This document shows, piece by piece, positions 24,994 through 33,454 of a stretch of DNA of 64,000 bases. The stretch is from Nostoc sp. 'Lobaria pulmonaria (5183) cyanobiont' (GTDB lineage: Bacteria; Cyanobacteriota; Cyanobacteriia; Cyanobacteriales; Nostocaceae), in the NCBI RefSeq assembly GCF_002949795.1, contig NZ_CP026692.1, positions 4,386,545 through 4,450,544 on the forward strand, given 5' to 3'. The position numbers and the translations under genes are program-made. Each line of letters starts with the position of its first letter. The first letter of the stretch is position 1. The notes under the pieces are model-generated. The model ran no database searches. It was not told where the DNA came from and worked only from the letters and a program-made list of their open reading frames with translations.

Positions 24994-26280
24994 ATGAGTA
25001 ATGTGCTCTCTATAGCCGCAGTGACAGCAGTACTAAAAGTCTTGCTGGAAAATGGTTTAGTCAGCGATCCGATCGCTGCTAGTGTTGGTGATGTGATTGT
25101 AACTGCTCTACCGCCCGATCGAATTTCAGTTGAAGCTGACGAGCGTGCTCAAATCAACCTCTTTCTCTATCAAGTGACGCAGAATCGCAATGTCGATTGG
25201 GTATCTCAAGAATTTCGGAGCAGGCATTCACGTATTAATGGAAACCCGCGCTCTGCGATTCCACCACTAGCTCTTGACCTTCACTACTTATTAACAGCCT
25301 ACGGAGCCAAGGATTTTCAGGCGGAGCTTTTACTAGGCTATGCAATGCATTTATTACACAAAACACCAGCGATCACATCTGATATTATTGAAAATACTTT
25401 GATAAATGCATCTACAACCAATACCTCAAGTGCTTTTTCCCAAGCTGTAGCAACTGTGTCTGTATCCGATTTAGCTGAACAAATTGGGCAGATAAAACTG
25501 ACTCCAGAGTTTTTTAACATGGAAGAAACTTCTAAGTTATGGTCTGCTTTACAAACACACTATCGGCCTTCAGCTACCTATCTGGCATCAATGGTATTGA
25601 TTGAGAGTAGCAATGACAAGTCTGAAAGTTTTTACATGATGCCCTTGTCTCAACCGAATATAGAGCAAGTTATAGCTCCGACAAAAACTGAAAAAATGAT
25701 TGTTGCAGGTACGAAATTAGTAATTCGTGGTAAACGGTTACGCGGTGAAATCACACGAGTTCGTTTCGGTAATACAGAGACATTACTAGTACCTCAAGAA
25801 GTAAAAGAAACCCAAATCAGTTTGTTAGTGCCGCCAGATTTATACGCAAGGGTTCAGGGTGTCCAAGTTGTACATCTAACAATGGGCAATAATGCAGGGC
25901 AAACGAATCATCTAGTTGAATCAAACGTTGCGGCTTTTGTCTTACATCCAACAATTACAGCATTCGTCACTCAAGTAGAAAATAGCGGCGAGAATTTACG
26001 CACGGCAGAAATTACCGTTAAATTCCAGCCCAAAGTAGGTAAGGCACAGCGGGTAGTTTTGCTACTCAATGAGGTATTAAATGAGGTATCAGATGATAGT
26101 CCGGTAGCTTACTCTTTCTTGGCTGCACCACCGACTCAAGACACTGATGCAATCATGATTCCGGTCAAAAATGTGAAACCAGGAACTTATATTGTTCGGG
26201 TGCGGGTAGATGGGGCCGAAAGTCCACTGCAAAAGAATCAGTTTGGGGAATATGATTCGCCACAGGTGACAATTTTATGA
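24994..26280 (+). CDS. DUF4255 (Pvc16/Afp16-type) tail cap protein
   Basis: 428 residues. The N-terminal ~190 residues (SIAAVTAVLKVLLENGL, DRISVEADERAQINLFLYQV, PPLALDLHYLLTAYG) match the DUF4255 domain found in the tail-terminating cap protein of extracellular contractile injection systems and related phage-tail-like particles. The C-terminal part (TKLVIRGKRLRGEITRVRFGN and later strands) looks like IPT/immunoglobulin-like beta domains. That extension makes it longer than typical Afp16. Its stop codon overlaps the start of the AAA+ gene (ATGA, 26277-26280), the usual cap-ATPase order in such clusters. No sheath, tube, baseplate or spike genes lie in the window, so it is an isolated pair. Confidence 0.85.
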   Translation: MSNVLSIAAVTAVLKVLLENGLVSDPIAASVGDVIVTALPPDRISVEADERAQINLFLYQVTQNRNVDWVSQEFRSRHSRINGNPRSAIPPLALDLHYLLTAYGAKDFQAELLLGYAMHLLHKTPAITSDIIENTLINASTTNTSSAFSQAVATVSVSDLAEQIGQIKLTPEFFNMEETSKLWSALQTHYRPSATYLASMVLIESSNDKSESFYMMPLSQPNIEQVIAPTKTEKMIVAGTKLVIRGKRLRGEITRVRFGNTETLLVPQEVKETQISLLVPPDLYARVQGVQVVHLTMGNNAGQTNHLVESNVAAFVLHPTITAFVTQVENSGENLRTAEITVKFQPKVGKAQRVVLLLNEVLNEVSDDSPVAYSFLAAPPTQDTDAIMIPVKNVKPGTYIVRVRVDGAESPLQKNQFGEYDSPQVTIL

Positions 26281-28268
26281 ATGCTACGACAATTAATCAC
26301 AATTGGGATGAGGCAAACTACCGCTACCTATCAGCAGCCCTAGCCGTGGTGCGTGGTATTTTGGAAAATCACACGGCAAAAGAGCAAAACCAACCTGAAG
26401 AGCACAACCAAGAGCATTTACAGCAAGTGTTACAGGAAACGGCTACTGCTATGCCTGCACCATCAGCATTGGAGAGAATATGCAAAATGTTTCGCCTCTC
26501 ATCCTTTGAACGTGATTTGTTGCTGTTGTGTACAGGTATGGAATTAAATGGAGATTTTGCCAAATTGTGTGCTATAGTTCACGACGATTCACAACGAGCT
26601 TACCCAACTTTGGGTTTAGCTCTGGCAGCTTTACCTAACGTCCACTGGGATGCGATCGCTCCAAATGCTTCCTTACGTCATTGGCGATTAATTCAAATTG
26701 GTGATGGTCATTCCCTAACTCTCAGTCCCTTGAGAATTGACGAGCGGATTTTACATTATCTCACGGGGATTCAATATCTTGACGAACGGCTAGCTGGTAT
26801 CATTGAGCCATTACCAGAGGTTAGCGATTTAGTACCCTCACACCAAGATTTAGCAGAGCGAGTAGCAGCGGTTTGGTCACAAGCTTACAAGGTTAATAGC
26901 TTACCAATTATCCAGTTATCTAGTGGTGAAACTGCTAGTAAAGGTGCCATTGCCGCGACAATTTGTCAAATTCAGGGTTTAAGCTTGTGGGTAATGCCTG
27001 CACAAGTCATTCCTTTAGCACCTGGCGAATTGGATAATCTCATCCGCCTGTGGACTCGCGAGACGATTTTAAGTAAGAGTGCCTTACTCATAGACTGCAA
27101 CGAACTGGATACTAATGATACAGCGCGGCTGAATGCGATCGCTCGTTTCATTGAACGCACAAACGGCTTTTTAATAGTCACGAGTCGGGAACGGATCGGC
27201 TTATCACAACGCCTAGTAGTTAATTTTGACGTAGATCAACCAACTAGCAAAGAACAAAGTGCAGTTTGGCAAGATGCACTAGGGGCGAGTGCATCGCAAA
27301 TGAATGGGCAAGTCAAAACCCTAGTGGATCAGTTTAACCTCAGTGCTGCAACCATTCGTGCTGCTTGTGCAGAAGCCGCAGGACAGTTAGCACAAACACC
27401 AGAAAGCGATATCACTAGCATTTTATGGGATGCCTGCCGCGTGCAAGCACGTCCACGCTTGGATGAACTCGCCCAACGGATTGAGCCATCTGGTGATTGG
27501 GAGGACTTAGTATTACCAGAGGCACAGAAACAAGTTCTCCGGGAAATTGCGGCTCATGTGCGCCAACGTAGTACTGTATATAATAATTGGGGTTTTGGGG
27601 GCAAGAGTGCGCGGGGATTGGGAATCAGCGCTCTATTTGCAGGTAGTAGCGGCACTGGTAAAATTTTGGGGGCAGAAGTACTGGCTCATAAATTACGCCT
27701 TGACCTCTATCGTATTGACCTATCATCAGTAGTTAGCAAATATATTGGCGAGACAGAGAAGAATTTGCGCCGAGTATTTGATGCCGCCGAACAAGGTGGA
27801 GCGATTTTGTTATTTGATGAAGCCGACGCTTTATTTGGCAAACGGAGTGAAGTCAAAGATGCGCGCGATCGCTATGCCAATATTGAAGTTAGCTACCTAT
27901 TGCAACGTATGGAAAGCTACCCAGGTCTAGCAGTCTTGACTACCAACCTGAAGAGTGCGATTGATACAGCCTTCCTGCGGCGGATTCGCTTTGTGGTGCA
28001 GTTCCCCTTTCCTGATACAATGCAACGAGCCGAGATTTGGCGACGCGTCTTTCCAGCCGAAACCCCAACCGCAGATTTAGATGCTCTGCAACTAGCACGG
28101 CTCAATGTCGCTGGGGGTAATATCCGTAACATTGCTTTAAATGCAGCTTTTTTAGCTGCCGATGCTGGGGAATCAGTGCAGATGAAACACGTATTGCGGG
28201 CGGCTCAAACAGAATATAGTAAGTTGGAGAAACCCTTGACTGATGCGGAAGTTGGGGGATGGATGTGA
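26277..28268 (+). CDS. AAA+ ATPase of the contractile injection system type, Walker A altered
   Basis: 663 residues: an N-terminal winged-helix/helical region (SALERICKMFRLSSFERDLLLLCTG) followed by a degenerate then a C-terminal AAA+ module, as in Afp15/Pvc15 ATPases. Walker B (ILLFDEADALFGKR), sensor-1 (VLTTNLKSAID) and Arg finger region (FLRRIRF) are intact. Walker A, however, reads GSSGTGKIL: residue 463 is Ile (ATT) where Thr or Ser normally coordinates the nucleotide magnesium. A single ACT to ATT transition would produce it. ATP hydrolysis is likely impaired although nucleotide binding may remain. It is translationally coupled to DUF4255 upstream, and a convergent Uma2 gene lies 2 bp downstream. 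Confidence 0.85.
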   Translation: MNATTINHNWDEANYRYLSAALAVVRGILENHTAKEQNQPEEHNQEHLQQVLQETATAMPAPSALERICKMFRLSSFERDLLLLCTGMELNGDFAKLCAIVHDDSQRAYPTLGLALAALPNVHWDAIAPNASLRHWRLIQIGDGHSLTLSPLRIDERILHYLTGIQYLDERLAGIIEPLPEVSDLVPSHQDLAERVAAVWSQAYKVNSLPIIQLSSGETASKGAIAATICQIQGLSLWVMPAQVIPLAPGELDNLIRLWTRETILSKSALLIDCNELDTNDTARLNAIARFIERTNGFLIVTSRERIGLSQRLVVNFDVDQPTSKEQSAVWQDALGASASQMNGQVKTLVDQFNLSAATIRAACAEAAGQLAQTPESDITSILWDACRVQARPRLDELAQRIEPSGDWEDLVLPEAQKQVLREIAAHVRQRSTVYNNWGFGGKSARGLGISALFAGSSGTGKILGAEVLAHKLRLDLYRIDLSSVVSKYIGETEKNLRRVFDAAEQGGAILLFDEADALFGKRSEVKDARDRYANIEVSYLLQRMESYPGLAVLTTNLKSAIDTAFLRRIRFVVQFPFPDTMQRAEIWRRVFPAETPTADLDALQLARLNVAGGNIRNIALNAAFLAADAGESVQMKHVLRAAQTEYSKLEKPLTDAEVGGWM

Positions 28269-28270
28269 TT

Positions 28271-29002
28271 TTACTCTGGTAATTCACCAAATCTTTCCCG
28301 ATAGCGAGCAAGCATGGACTCCATTTGGGCAAGTTGCTGTTGGGCTTGTTCGCGTTGCTGTTCAGCTTGTTGACGCTGTTGCTGTTCTTGGTGTGCTACT
28401 TCTTCTGGCGTGGGTGTCAGTTGTCCATCGGGAGTGAAAAAGCGCAACTTCGATTGATAAATTCCCAAATATAACTGCAATTGCTGACTCCATAACCAAC
28501 CTGCTTCATTTGCTTGCAGTTCTTGATAACGGCCATCTAATAAATGAAATCCTTTAAATTCTAAACTTACCGGGTCAAACCAAAAATAATCAGGAGTCCG
28601 CCAAACATCTTGATAGATTTCCTTTTTCAACCCTCTATCAGTAGCAGCTGTTTTGTCAGAAAGAATCTCTACAATCACATTTGGGTATTTGCCATCTTCT
28701 TCCCAAACTACCCAGCTTTTGCGTATTTTGCGTTGGGTATTTAAAACTACAAAGAAGTCGGGGCCTCGAAATTGCTCAGACTTGCGTTGACGCGGACTGT
28801 AATAAATCGTCATGTTACCGCAAGCGTAAAAATCTTGACGCTCTTGCCACAACCATTCCAAACACTGAATTAACAGCAGTATTTGCCGTAAGTGTAGTTC
28901 TGTTTCCAAAGGTGGTTCATCACTGTATAAATCACCAGGAGGAAATATAACATCTTCTGGTGTGTCTTCTAAAATTATTCCTAAATCTTGAGCAGAAGAC
29001 AT
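28271..29002 (-). CDS. Uma2 family (DUF820) endonuclease-like protein
   Basis: 243 residues with a PD-(D/E)XK fold typical of the Uma2 family, greatly expanded in cyanobacteria. Visible motifs are RGPDFFVVL (catalytic Asp), PNVIVEILSDKTAATDRGLKKEIYQD (Glu-x-Leu and Lys) and the family's YFWFDPVSLEFKGFHLLDG. A C-terminal Gln-rich coiled coil (EQQQRQQAEQQREQAQQQ) ends ARYRERFGELPE. The Uma2 gene at 32737 has the same type of tail. Function is unknown; they are often scattered singly near mobile or conflict genes. The tail overlaps nothing but abuts the AAA+ gene stop, convergent. Confidence 0.88.
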   Translation of the reverse strand: MSSAQDLGIILEDTPEDVIFPPGDLYSDEPPLETELHLRQILLLIQCLEWLWQERQDFYACGNMTIYYSPRQRKSEQFRGPDFFVVLNTQRKIRKSWVVWEEDGKYPNVIVEILSDKTAATDRGLKKEIYQDVWRTPDYFWFDPVSLEFKGFHLLDGRYQELQANEAGWLWSQQLQLYLGIYQSKLRFFTPDGQLTPTPEEVAHQEQQQRQQAEQQREQAQQQLAQMESMLARYRERFGELPE

Positions 29003-29215
29003 AATAATTTCTCTTTTGACAAGATAAATCTAACTTAACCCAATTCATTCAGCTTCAGAAGCGAACGCCCCAGCTTTTCATCCCAGCTTTCTAAAATTAT
29101 AAGTCTTGCTCACACAAAACACCTGCTGTCATAGAATAATTTCCACTTCAGTCGATAGCGATCGCCACTAAACAAATTGTATAATTTGATTCAAAAATAT
29201 GCTTGAGGTTGTGAG
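29003..29215. other. Spacer upstream of the Uma2 gene
   Basis: Contains a HIP1-like GCGATCGC and no coding frame. Together with 29216-29434 it separates two minus-strand genes. The plus-strand frame starting at 29216 is discussed separately. Confidence 0.4.
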
Positions 29216-29488
29216 ATGAGCGATCGCATATTTGAACCTAACAAAGCTGGTACATCCACTTCAAATCCGTCGCTGGTCTCAGCAACAACTCTAACGCTGG
29301 CGAATCCAGTGCGCTGCAACCATACAAGGGAAATACGATCAAACCGCTTCTCAATGGACTGTACCAAGTCCCTTAGTCAACTTTTAATTATTTACGTCGA
29401 TTTATTTACAAAGCCGTCTACTAAATCAAAGATTTTACATCGTTTCCAATCTCCGACTGGTGACACAGATTTGAGTTGCACACTTTAA
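29216..29488 (+). pseudogene. Possible N-terminal relic of an eCIS-core (DUF4157-type) gene
   Basis: ATG 29216 reads MSDRIFEPNKAGTSTSNPSL, then VSATTLTLANPVR, after which the sequence turns into unrelated, low-quality coding text and runs into the NB-ARC gene on the opposite strand. The opening resembles the disordered N-termini of eCIS-core (DUF4157) proteins, which are cargo or structural partners of contractile injection systems. The cap and ATPase genes of such a system lie 1 kb upstream. If so, only about 33 codons survive. The assignment rests on my recollection of similar N-termini and is weak; it may be a chance frame. Confidence 0.25.
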
Positions 29489-31846
29489 AACTTTTTCAAC
29501 TTGTTTTGGTGCTTTGATTTCAGTAAATAGCTGAATCGCTCGATCAAAATTTATTTGACTGTCATCAGGCTTTGACATCTTTTGATTAGTTAAACCCAAT
29601 TGAAAATAAGCTTCAGCCAGGTCACACTTTGCACCTATTTTATCCAAAAGTTCGATTGCTTCTGTATGATTAACAAGAGCTAATGCAAAATCTGTTTGTT
29701 GTCGATGGATTTCTGCTAAACCATTGAGTGTTTTTGCTTTTACCTGCATATAGTGACTTTCTTCAGCAAAAGTCAAAGCTTGATGGAATATCTGATTTGC
29801 CTGAGAAAATTCGCCTAAATTGACGTAGGTTTGACCCAAAATTTGCATAAAATAGACAAATCTTCCAGTCTGTTCTACCAGTTTTTCGTTAGTAATATTT
29901 TGATACGCTACATCTGCTAATTGATATGAGGCATCATGCAAACCTAAATAAGAATATACTAAAGCTAAACAGACTGAAGCTTTCTCTGCCCAGCGATGAT
30001 GCTCGGTATTTTGAGCTAAGTAAATTACTTGTTGAAATAACTTTGCGGCTGCTTCTAGTTCCCACAAATCTCTTTTGTAAAGACCAATACTTAATAAAGA
30101 ATCTACCTCGAGCATTCTCAGATAGTAAACTGTATGTTTATTTTTTGGTTGAGGTACAAGTGACTTTAGTGCTTGGGTTGCCAGAATAATAGTCTTTTCT
30201 TGACAAGCGATCGCTTGAATAATCTTACCTGTTATCCAATATAAATCACCCAAAATATTGTAAAGTTCGCTGAGATTTTGGTCATTTTCTAGATTCTTAA
30301 CGACTTGATTAATCGCCGTAAGTATCGGTTGAATTAAACCCATTCGATACAACGTACTACCAAGAGGTAAAAACTGCTGCCATTGATTATTTCGGCTTTT
30401 TAAAATGACCTTGGCTGCCAACTCAAATTCATGAATCTCTATGTAGTGATAATATGCTTCTAAAGCTTGCAAAGCATCCTTGAAAGTTTCAATTTGTTTA
30501 ACACTAGTTGTCCAAAATTCTGCGGCTTTGTGGTTGGCAATTTCCCATTCATTGCTGGGGCGTAAACGCGCGATCGCCTCTGCACAAATCACCGGATGCA
30601 GCCAGTATTCACCTTTATCGCACTCCACCAAAGACCGATTTCTCAACGAGGCGATGATTTGGCGATGTTGATCAGGTGCAACATCCCAAAGTAAACAAAA
30701 CAATCCTTGAGATGGAATGGTGGGTATATCTTGGTAACGATAACATCCCAAACGACAAAGTAGGCGATAAGCTTGGGGATCGAGGGCTTGCAGGCGATTG
30801 ATTTGACTAACTGCTAAATTTTTTAAGTCGGTTGCTGCTAACGGATCGGCATGATTTTCTTGCCAATAAAGAATCATGTCACCATCAAAATCCTCCTGAA
30901 TCGAACCACAGAGAATTCCCATTGCTTTAGCATTACCGCCATAAGTGCGATGCATGATTTGCAAGGTTGGCGAGTTGGTAGCTAATCCACGGTTGCTAAA
31001 AAACTTTTGCCATGCGCTTTCATTTAAGCTAGGAAGCCGATAATGATTTACATTCAGCCCAGGTTCACAAAGGCGATCGCGACTAGTAATCAAGGTAACA
31101 GACTGCACCCTAGCATCAGCCAAAACCCGCAATAGTTCTACATAGTTGCGGTGAGAAGCAATCAACCCACCTTGTTGATCCAATGCAGGTTCGAGATTGT
31201 CAATTAACACCCCAATCCGCCGATTGTGGAGTTGGCGTTTGAGTCTTCCCAATGTCACGCCAAATTCTACCCCAGGTTCTTGATCAAAGTCTTGTTTGAG
31301 CCATTCTTCTACTACTCGTTCGGCGGGGGTGATATTCTGCGTTTCCTTCGCCATCAGCAGTTCTAAAACCAACTCAAACCCCTGATGAAGATATTGCTGC
31401 GCTAGAGTGGTTTTGCCTAAACCGCCTTCACCTTGGATGACAATCACTTTTGACCCCTGATTTACCAAATTATTCAGGTGAGCGATCGCTTCTGTTCGTC
31501 CAATAAAATTGGTATCCTCTAATTTTGGGATGGGATTTTGGGGCGATCGCGAGTAATCAATCAGACTGGATGATATCGCAGTAGTTTTTCTCAGAACTCG
31601 CTCCAAAGTAGCGCGACAATTACTTTTGGTAATCTTTTGGCGCAATACTTTAGAAAGCAATTTCCATAACTGAGAACCAGCATCCTTGGCGTGTCCTTCC
31701 GTACAACCGTAAGAATGAGCGATATCCAAGTATTTTCTACCCAACCAAACTTGCACAAGAATCACTTTTTGCAAATCGCTCAACCGTTCCCCAGTCTGAG
31801 GGGGAATTATGGCGTCTAACCATGCTAATGCTGCTTCAGCGTCCAT
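29435..31846 (-). CDS. HTH / NB-ARC / TPR signalling protein (STAND)
   Basis: 803 residues. The N-terminal ~85 residues (LSDLQKVILVQVWLGRKYLDI, GSQLWKLLSKVLRQKITKSN) form the HTH domain seen at the start of vWA-MoxR-associated and related cyanobacterial STAND proteins. The same domain opens the gene at 62653. NB-ARC follows: FIGRTEAIAHL, Walker A GEGGLGKTT, Walker B IGVLIDNLEPAL, and the VTLITSRDR sensor. The C-terminal half is helical, with TPR-type units (ALTFAEESHYMQVKAKTLNGLAEI and following). Such proteins switch by nucleotide-dependent oligomerisation and serve in regulation, immunity or cell death. No enzymatic effector domain is visible, so output would be through DNA or protein binding. 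A third copy of a local repeat (31941-31963) sits in its upstream region. Confidence 0.9.
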   Translation of the reverse strand: MDAEAALAWLDAIIPPQTGERLSDLQKVILVQVWLGRKYLDIAHSYGCTEGHAKDAGSQLWKLLSKVLRQKITKSNCRATLERVLRKTTAISSSLIDYSRSPQNPIPKLEDTNFIGRTEAIAHLNNLVNQGSKVIVIQGEGGLGKTTLAQQYLHQGFELVLELLMAKETQNITPAERVVEEWLKQDFDQEPGVEFGVTLGRLKRQLHNRRIGVLIDNLEPALDQQGGLIASHRNYVELLRVLADARVQSVTLITSRDRLCEPGLNVNHYRLPSLNESAWQKFFSNRGLATNSPTLQIMHRTYGGNAKAMGILCGSIQEDFDGDMILYWQENHADPLAATDLKNLAVSQINRLQALDPQAYRLLCRLGCYRYQDIPTIPSQGLFCLLWDVAPDQHRQIIASLRNRSLVECDKGEYWLHPVICAEAIARLRPSNEWEIANHKAAEFWTTSVKQIETFKDALQALEAYYHYIEIHEFELAAKVILKSRNNQWQQFLPLGSTLYRMGLIQPILTAINQVVKNLENDQNLSELYNILGDLYWITGKIIQAIACQEKTIILATQALKSLVPQPKNKHTVYYLRMLEVDSLLSIGLYKRDLWELEAAAKLFQQVIYLAQNTEHHRWAEKASVCLALVYSYLGLHDASYQLADVAYQNITNEKLVEQTGRFVYFMQILGQTYVNLGEFSQANQIFHQALTFAEESHYMQVKAKTLNGLAEIHRQQTDFALALVNHTEAIELLDKIGAKCDLAEAYFQLGLTNQKMSKPDDSQINFDRAIQLFTEIKAPKQVEKVLKCATQICVTSRRLETM

Positions 31847-31940
31847 TGTGTAACGACGAGGGTAGGTCAGATTTTAAGGACAACTATAAATCAATCTACA
31901 GTTATGTTGCTGAAGTTTTCGGATAAGATTCTGTAAATCC

Positions 31941-31963
31941 GACTTTTTTCCCGACTTTTGCAA
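31941..31963. repeat. Partial third copy of the 34938/35853 direct repeat
   Basis: GACTTTTTTCCCGACTTTTG plus CAA matches the left end of the two ~80-bp repeats (GACTTTTTCCCCGACTTTT...). It lies between the NB-ARC start and the first PIN toxin gene. Confidence 0.6.
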
Positions 31964-31966
31964 ACT

Positions 31967-32392
31967 TTATTCAAAATTCAGCAGCAAGTTCTTGAAACGA
32001 TTGCTGTTATTCCAACGGTAGGTATTAAAGTCTCGTTGATCAGCTGTCAAAATTCGTCCATGTCCCAGATGTTCTGCTAGAACAACCAGAGAAGCATCTG
32101 CCATATCCATTGGTAAATCGGCATATTTTTCCATGAGTTTAACTATGCGTACAACATGGTGACTTCGTAAATCAAACACCTCAAATGCTTCCTGTGCAAC
32201 CTCTCTCAAAAAACTACATTGAGCATTATTACCACCTCCTCTGGCAAGAAGAAGGTAACAAGTTTCGGTAATAACAGGGTAAGTAGTGACTAGTGGTTCA
32301 TTGAGAGCATTTAAAACTTGTAGTGCTAATTGATGGTATTGATCGTTTTGGTTCCCAAGTGCCACGAAAAAGCCAGTATCAGCGATGATCAT
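31967..32392 (-). CDS. PIN domain ribonuclease, toxin of a VapBC-like pair
   Basis: 141 residues. PIN fold with the N-terminal metal Asp in MIIADTGFF, a central Glu in VITETCYLL, and Asp residues in PMDMADASLVVLAE and ILTADQRDF. These four acidic positions are the usual Mg-dependent RNase site of VapC toxins. It overlaps the upstream antitoxin gene by 14 bp (32379-32392), which implies translational coupling and co-regulation. RNA target unknown. The pair sits between a STAND gene and a Uma2 gene. Confidence 0.87.
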   Translation of the reverse strand: MIIADTGFFVALGNQNDQYHQLALQVLNALNEPLVTTYPVITETCYLLLARGGGNNAQCSFLREVAQEAFEVFDLRSHHVVRIVKLMEKYADLPMDMADASLVVLAEHLGHGRILTADQRDFNTYRWNNSNRFKNLLLNFE

Positions 32393-32648
32393 ACTTTTCT
32401 TGGATTAGCGATCGCACAATGGCTTCGGAATTAGCAGCTAAGTCAGTTTCTCCTTTGAAACAGCCGATAAATTTACTTTGCTTGAGTTTAGCTAAGGGAT
32501 CTGTTTTTTGTTGCTGAAGTTGTTGATAGCGCAGTTCAATCGAAGATTTAATTGCTTCTACTGTATCTTGGTCAGCCTCCTGTTGGATGTAGGCAAGCTT
32601 TTGAGCATATTCTTCATCTAGCTGAATATCAAAATTCTTCATTGCCAC
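32379..32648 (-). CDS. Antitoxin partner of the PIN toxin at 31967
   Basis: 89 residues, starting MAMKNFDIQLDEEYAQKLAYIQ, consistent with a ribbon-helix-helix or similar DNA-binding N-terminus. A charged tail ending KFIGCFKGETDLAANSEAIV resembles the toxin-binding C-termini of VapB-type antitoxins (KFxGxFKG motifs). It overlaps the toxin start, and together they form a standard antitoxin-toxin operon likely autoregulated through the upstream region. Assigned mainly by size, position and motif. Confidence 0.75.
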   Translation of the reverse strand: MAMKNFDIQLDEEYAQKLAYIQQEADQDTVEAIKSSIELRYQQLQQQKTDPLAKLKQSKFIGCFKGETDLAANSEAIVRSLIQEKYDHR

Positions 32649-32736
32649 TAACTTGGAACGTTTACCTAAAGTATATCGTCCGCGTCGAATCGTCTAGAAT
32701 AAAACTCATTAGGTAACATTAGCACCATCATTACTT

Positions 32737-33417
32737 ATGGTGAAATCAGACTCCCGTCAATTGCCTAGTAGTGCTGAACTTCTTTGTTCAGACGATACAC
32801 CTGTGGATAACGAAGACCAGAACTTTATTCCCAATTTGCTTCTCTTTTTGCTGCAATATATTTGGGCAAACCGTAATGACTGGTTTTTCAGTGTGGATAT
32901 GGGCGTTTACCATACCACAGGGGTTAGTCCGCTTGTGCCAATTGTACCAGACGGATTTTTGAGCTTAGGTGTAGAACGCCGCAAGGCAGATAAATCTCGT
33001 AAAAGCTATGTTGTTTGGGAAGAAAATAACATAGTGCCTATCCTGGCTTTAGAAATTGTCTCCTTAACTTTGGGTGGAGAATACGACAAAAAATTAGACA
33101 TTTATGCCAAGTTAGGGGTACTGTACTACATTATTTATAATCCAGAGTATTGGCAACGCGATCGCCATCAACCTTTTGAAGTTTATCGCTTAGTAGATGG
33201 TAGCTATCAATTGCAAATTGGTGAACCCTTTTGGATGCCAGAAATTGGTTTGGGAATTGGGCGATCGCAATACGTATCTGGTAATATCCAGCGTCAGGTT
33301 TTGTATTGGTATGACCAACAAGGAAAGCGCTATCAAACTCCAGAAGAACAGCTTGAATTAGCGCAAAAACAACTTGAGCGTTATCGTCAACAATTTGGGG
33401 AATTGCCAGAAAGGTAA
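32737..33417 (+). CDS. Uma2 family (DUF820) endonuclease-like protein
   Basis: 226 residues. PD-(D/E)XK-type motifs: VPIVPDGFLSL (Asp), PILALEIVSLTLGGEYDKKLDIYAKLG (Glu and Lys), then YYIIYNPEYWQRDRHQPFEVYRL. The C-terminal helix ELAQKQLERYRQQFGELPER is the same type as in the Uma2 at 28271. It lies divergent from the PIN antitoxin (88 bp apart). Role unknown; one of many paralogues expected in a Nostoc-type genome. Confidence 0.87.
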   Translation: MVKSDSRQLPSSAELLCSDDTPVDNEDQNFIPNLLLFLLQYIWANRNDWFFSVDMGVYHTTGVSPLVPIVPDGFLSLGVERRKADKSRKSYVVWEENNIVPILALEIVSLTLGGEYDKKLDIYAKLGVLYYIIYNPEYWQRDRHQPFEVYRLVDGSYQLQIGEPFWMPEIGLGIGRSQYVSGNIQRQVLYWYDQQGKRYQTPEEQLELAQKQLERYRQQFGELPER

Positions 33418-33454
33418 GCGGGGCGATACTCCTTTCATAGTATAATTTCGTTTC

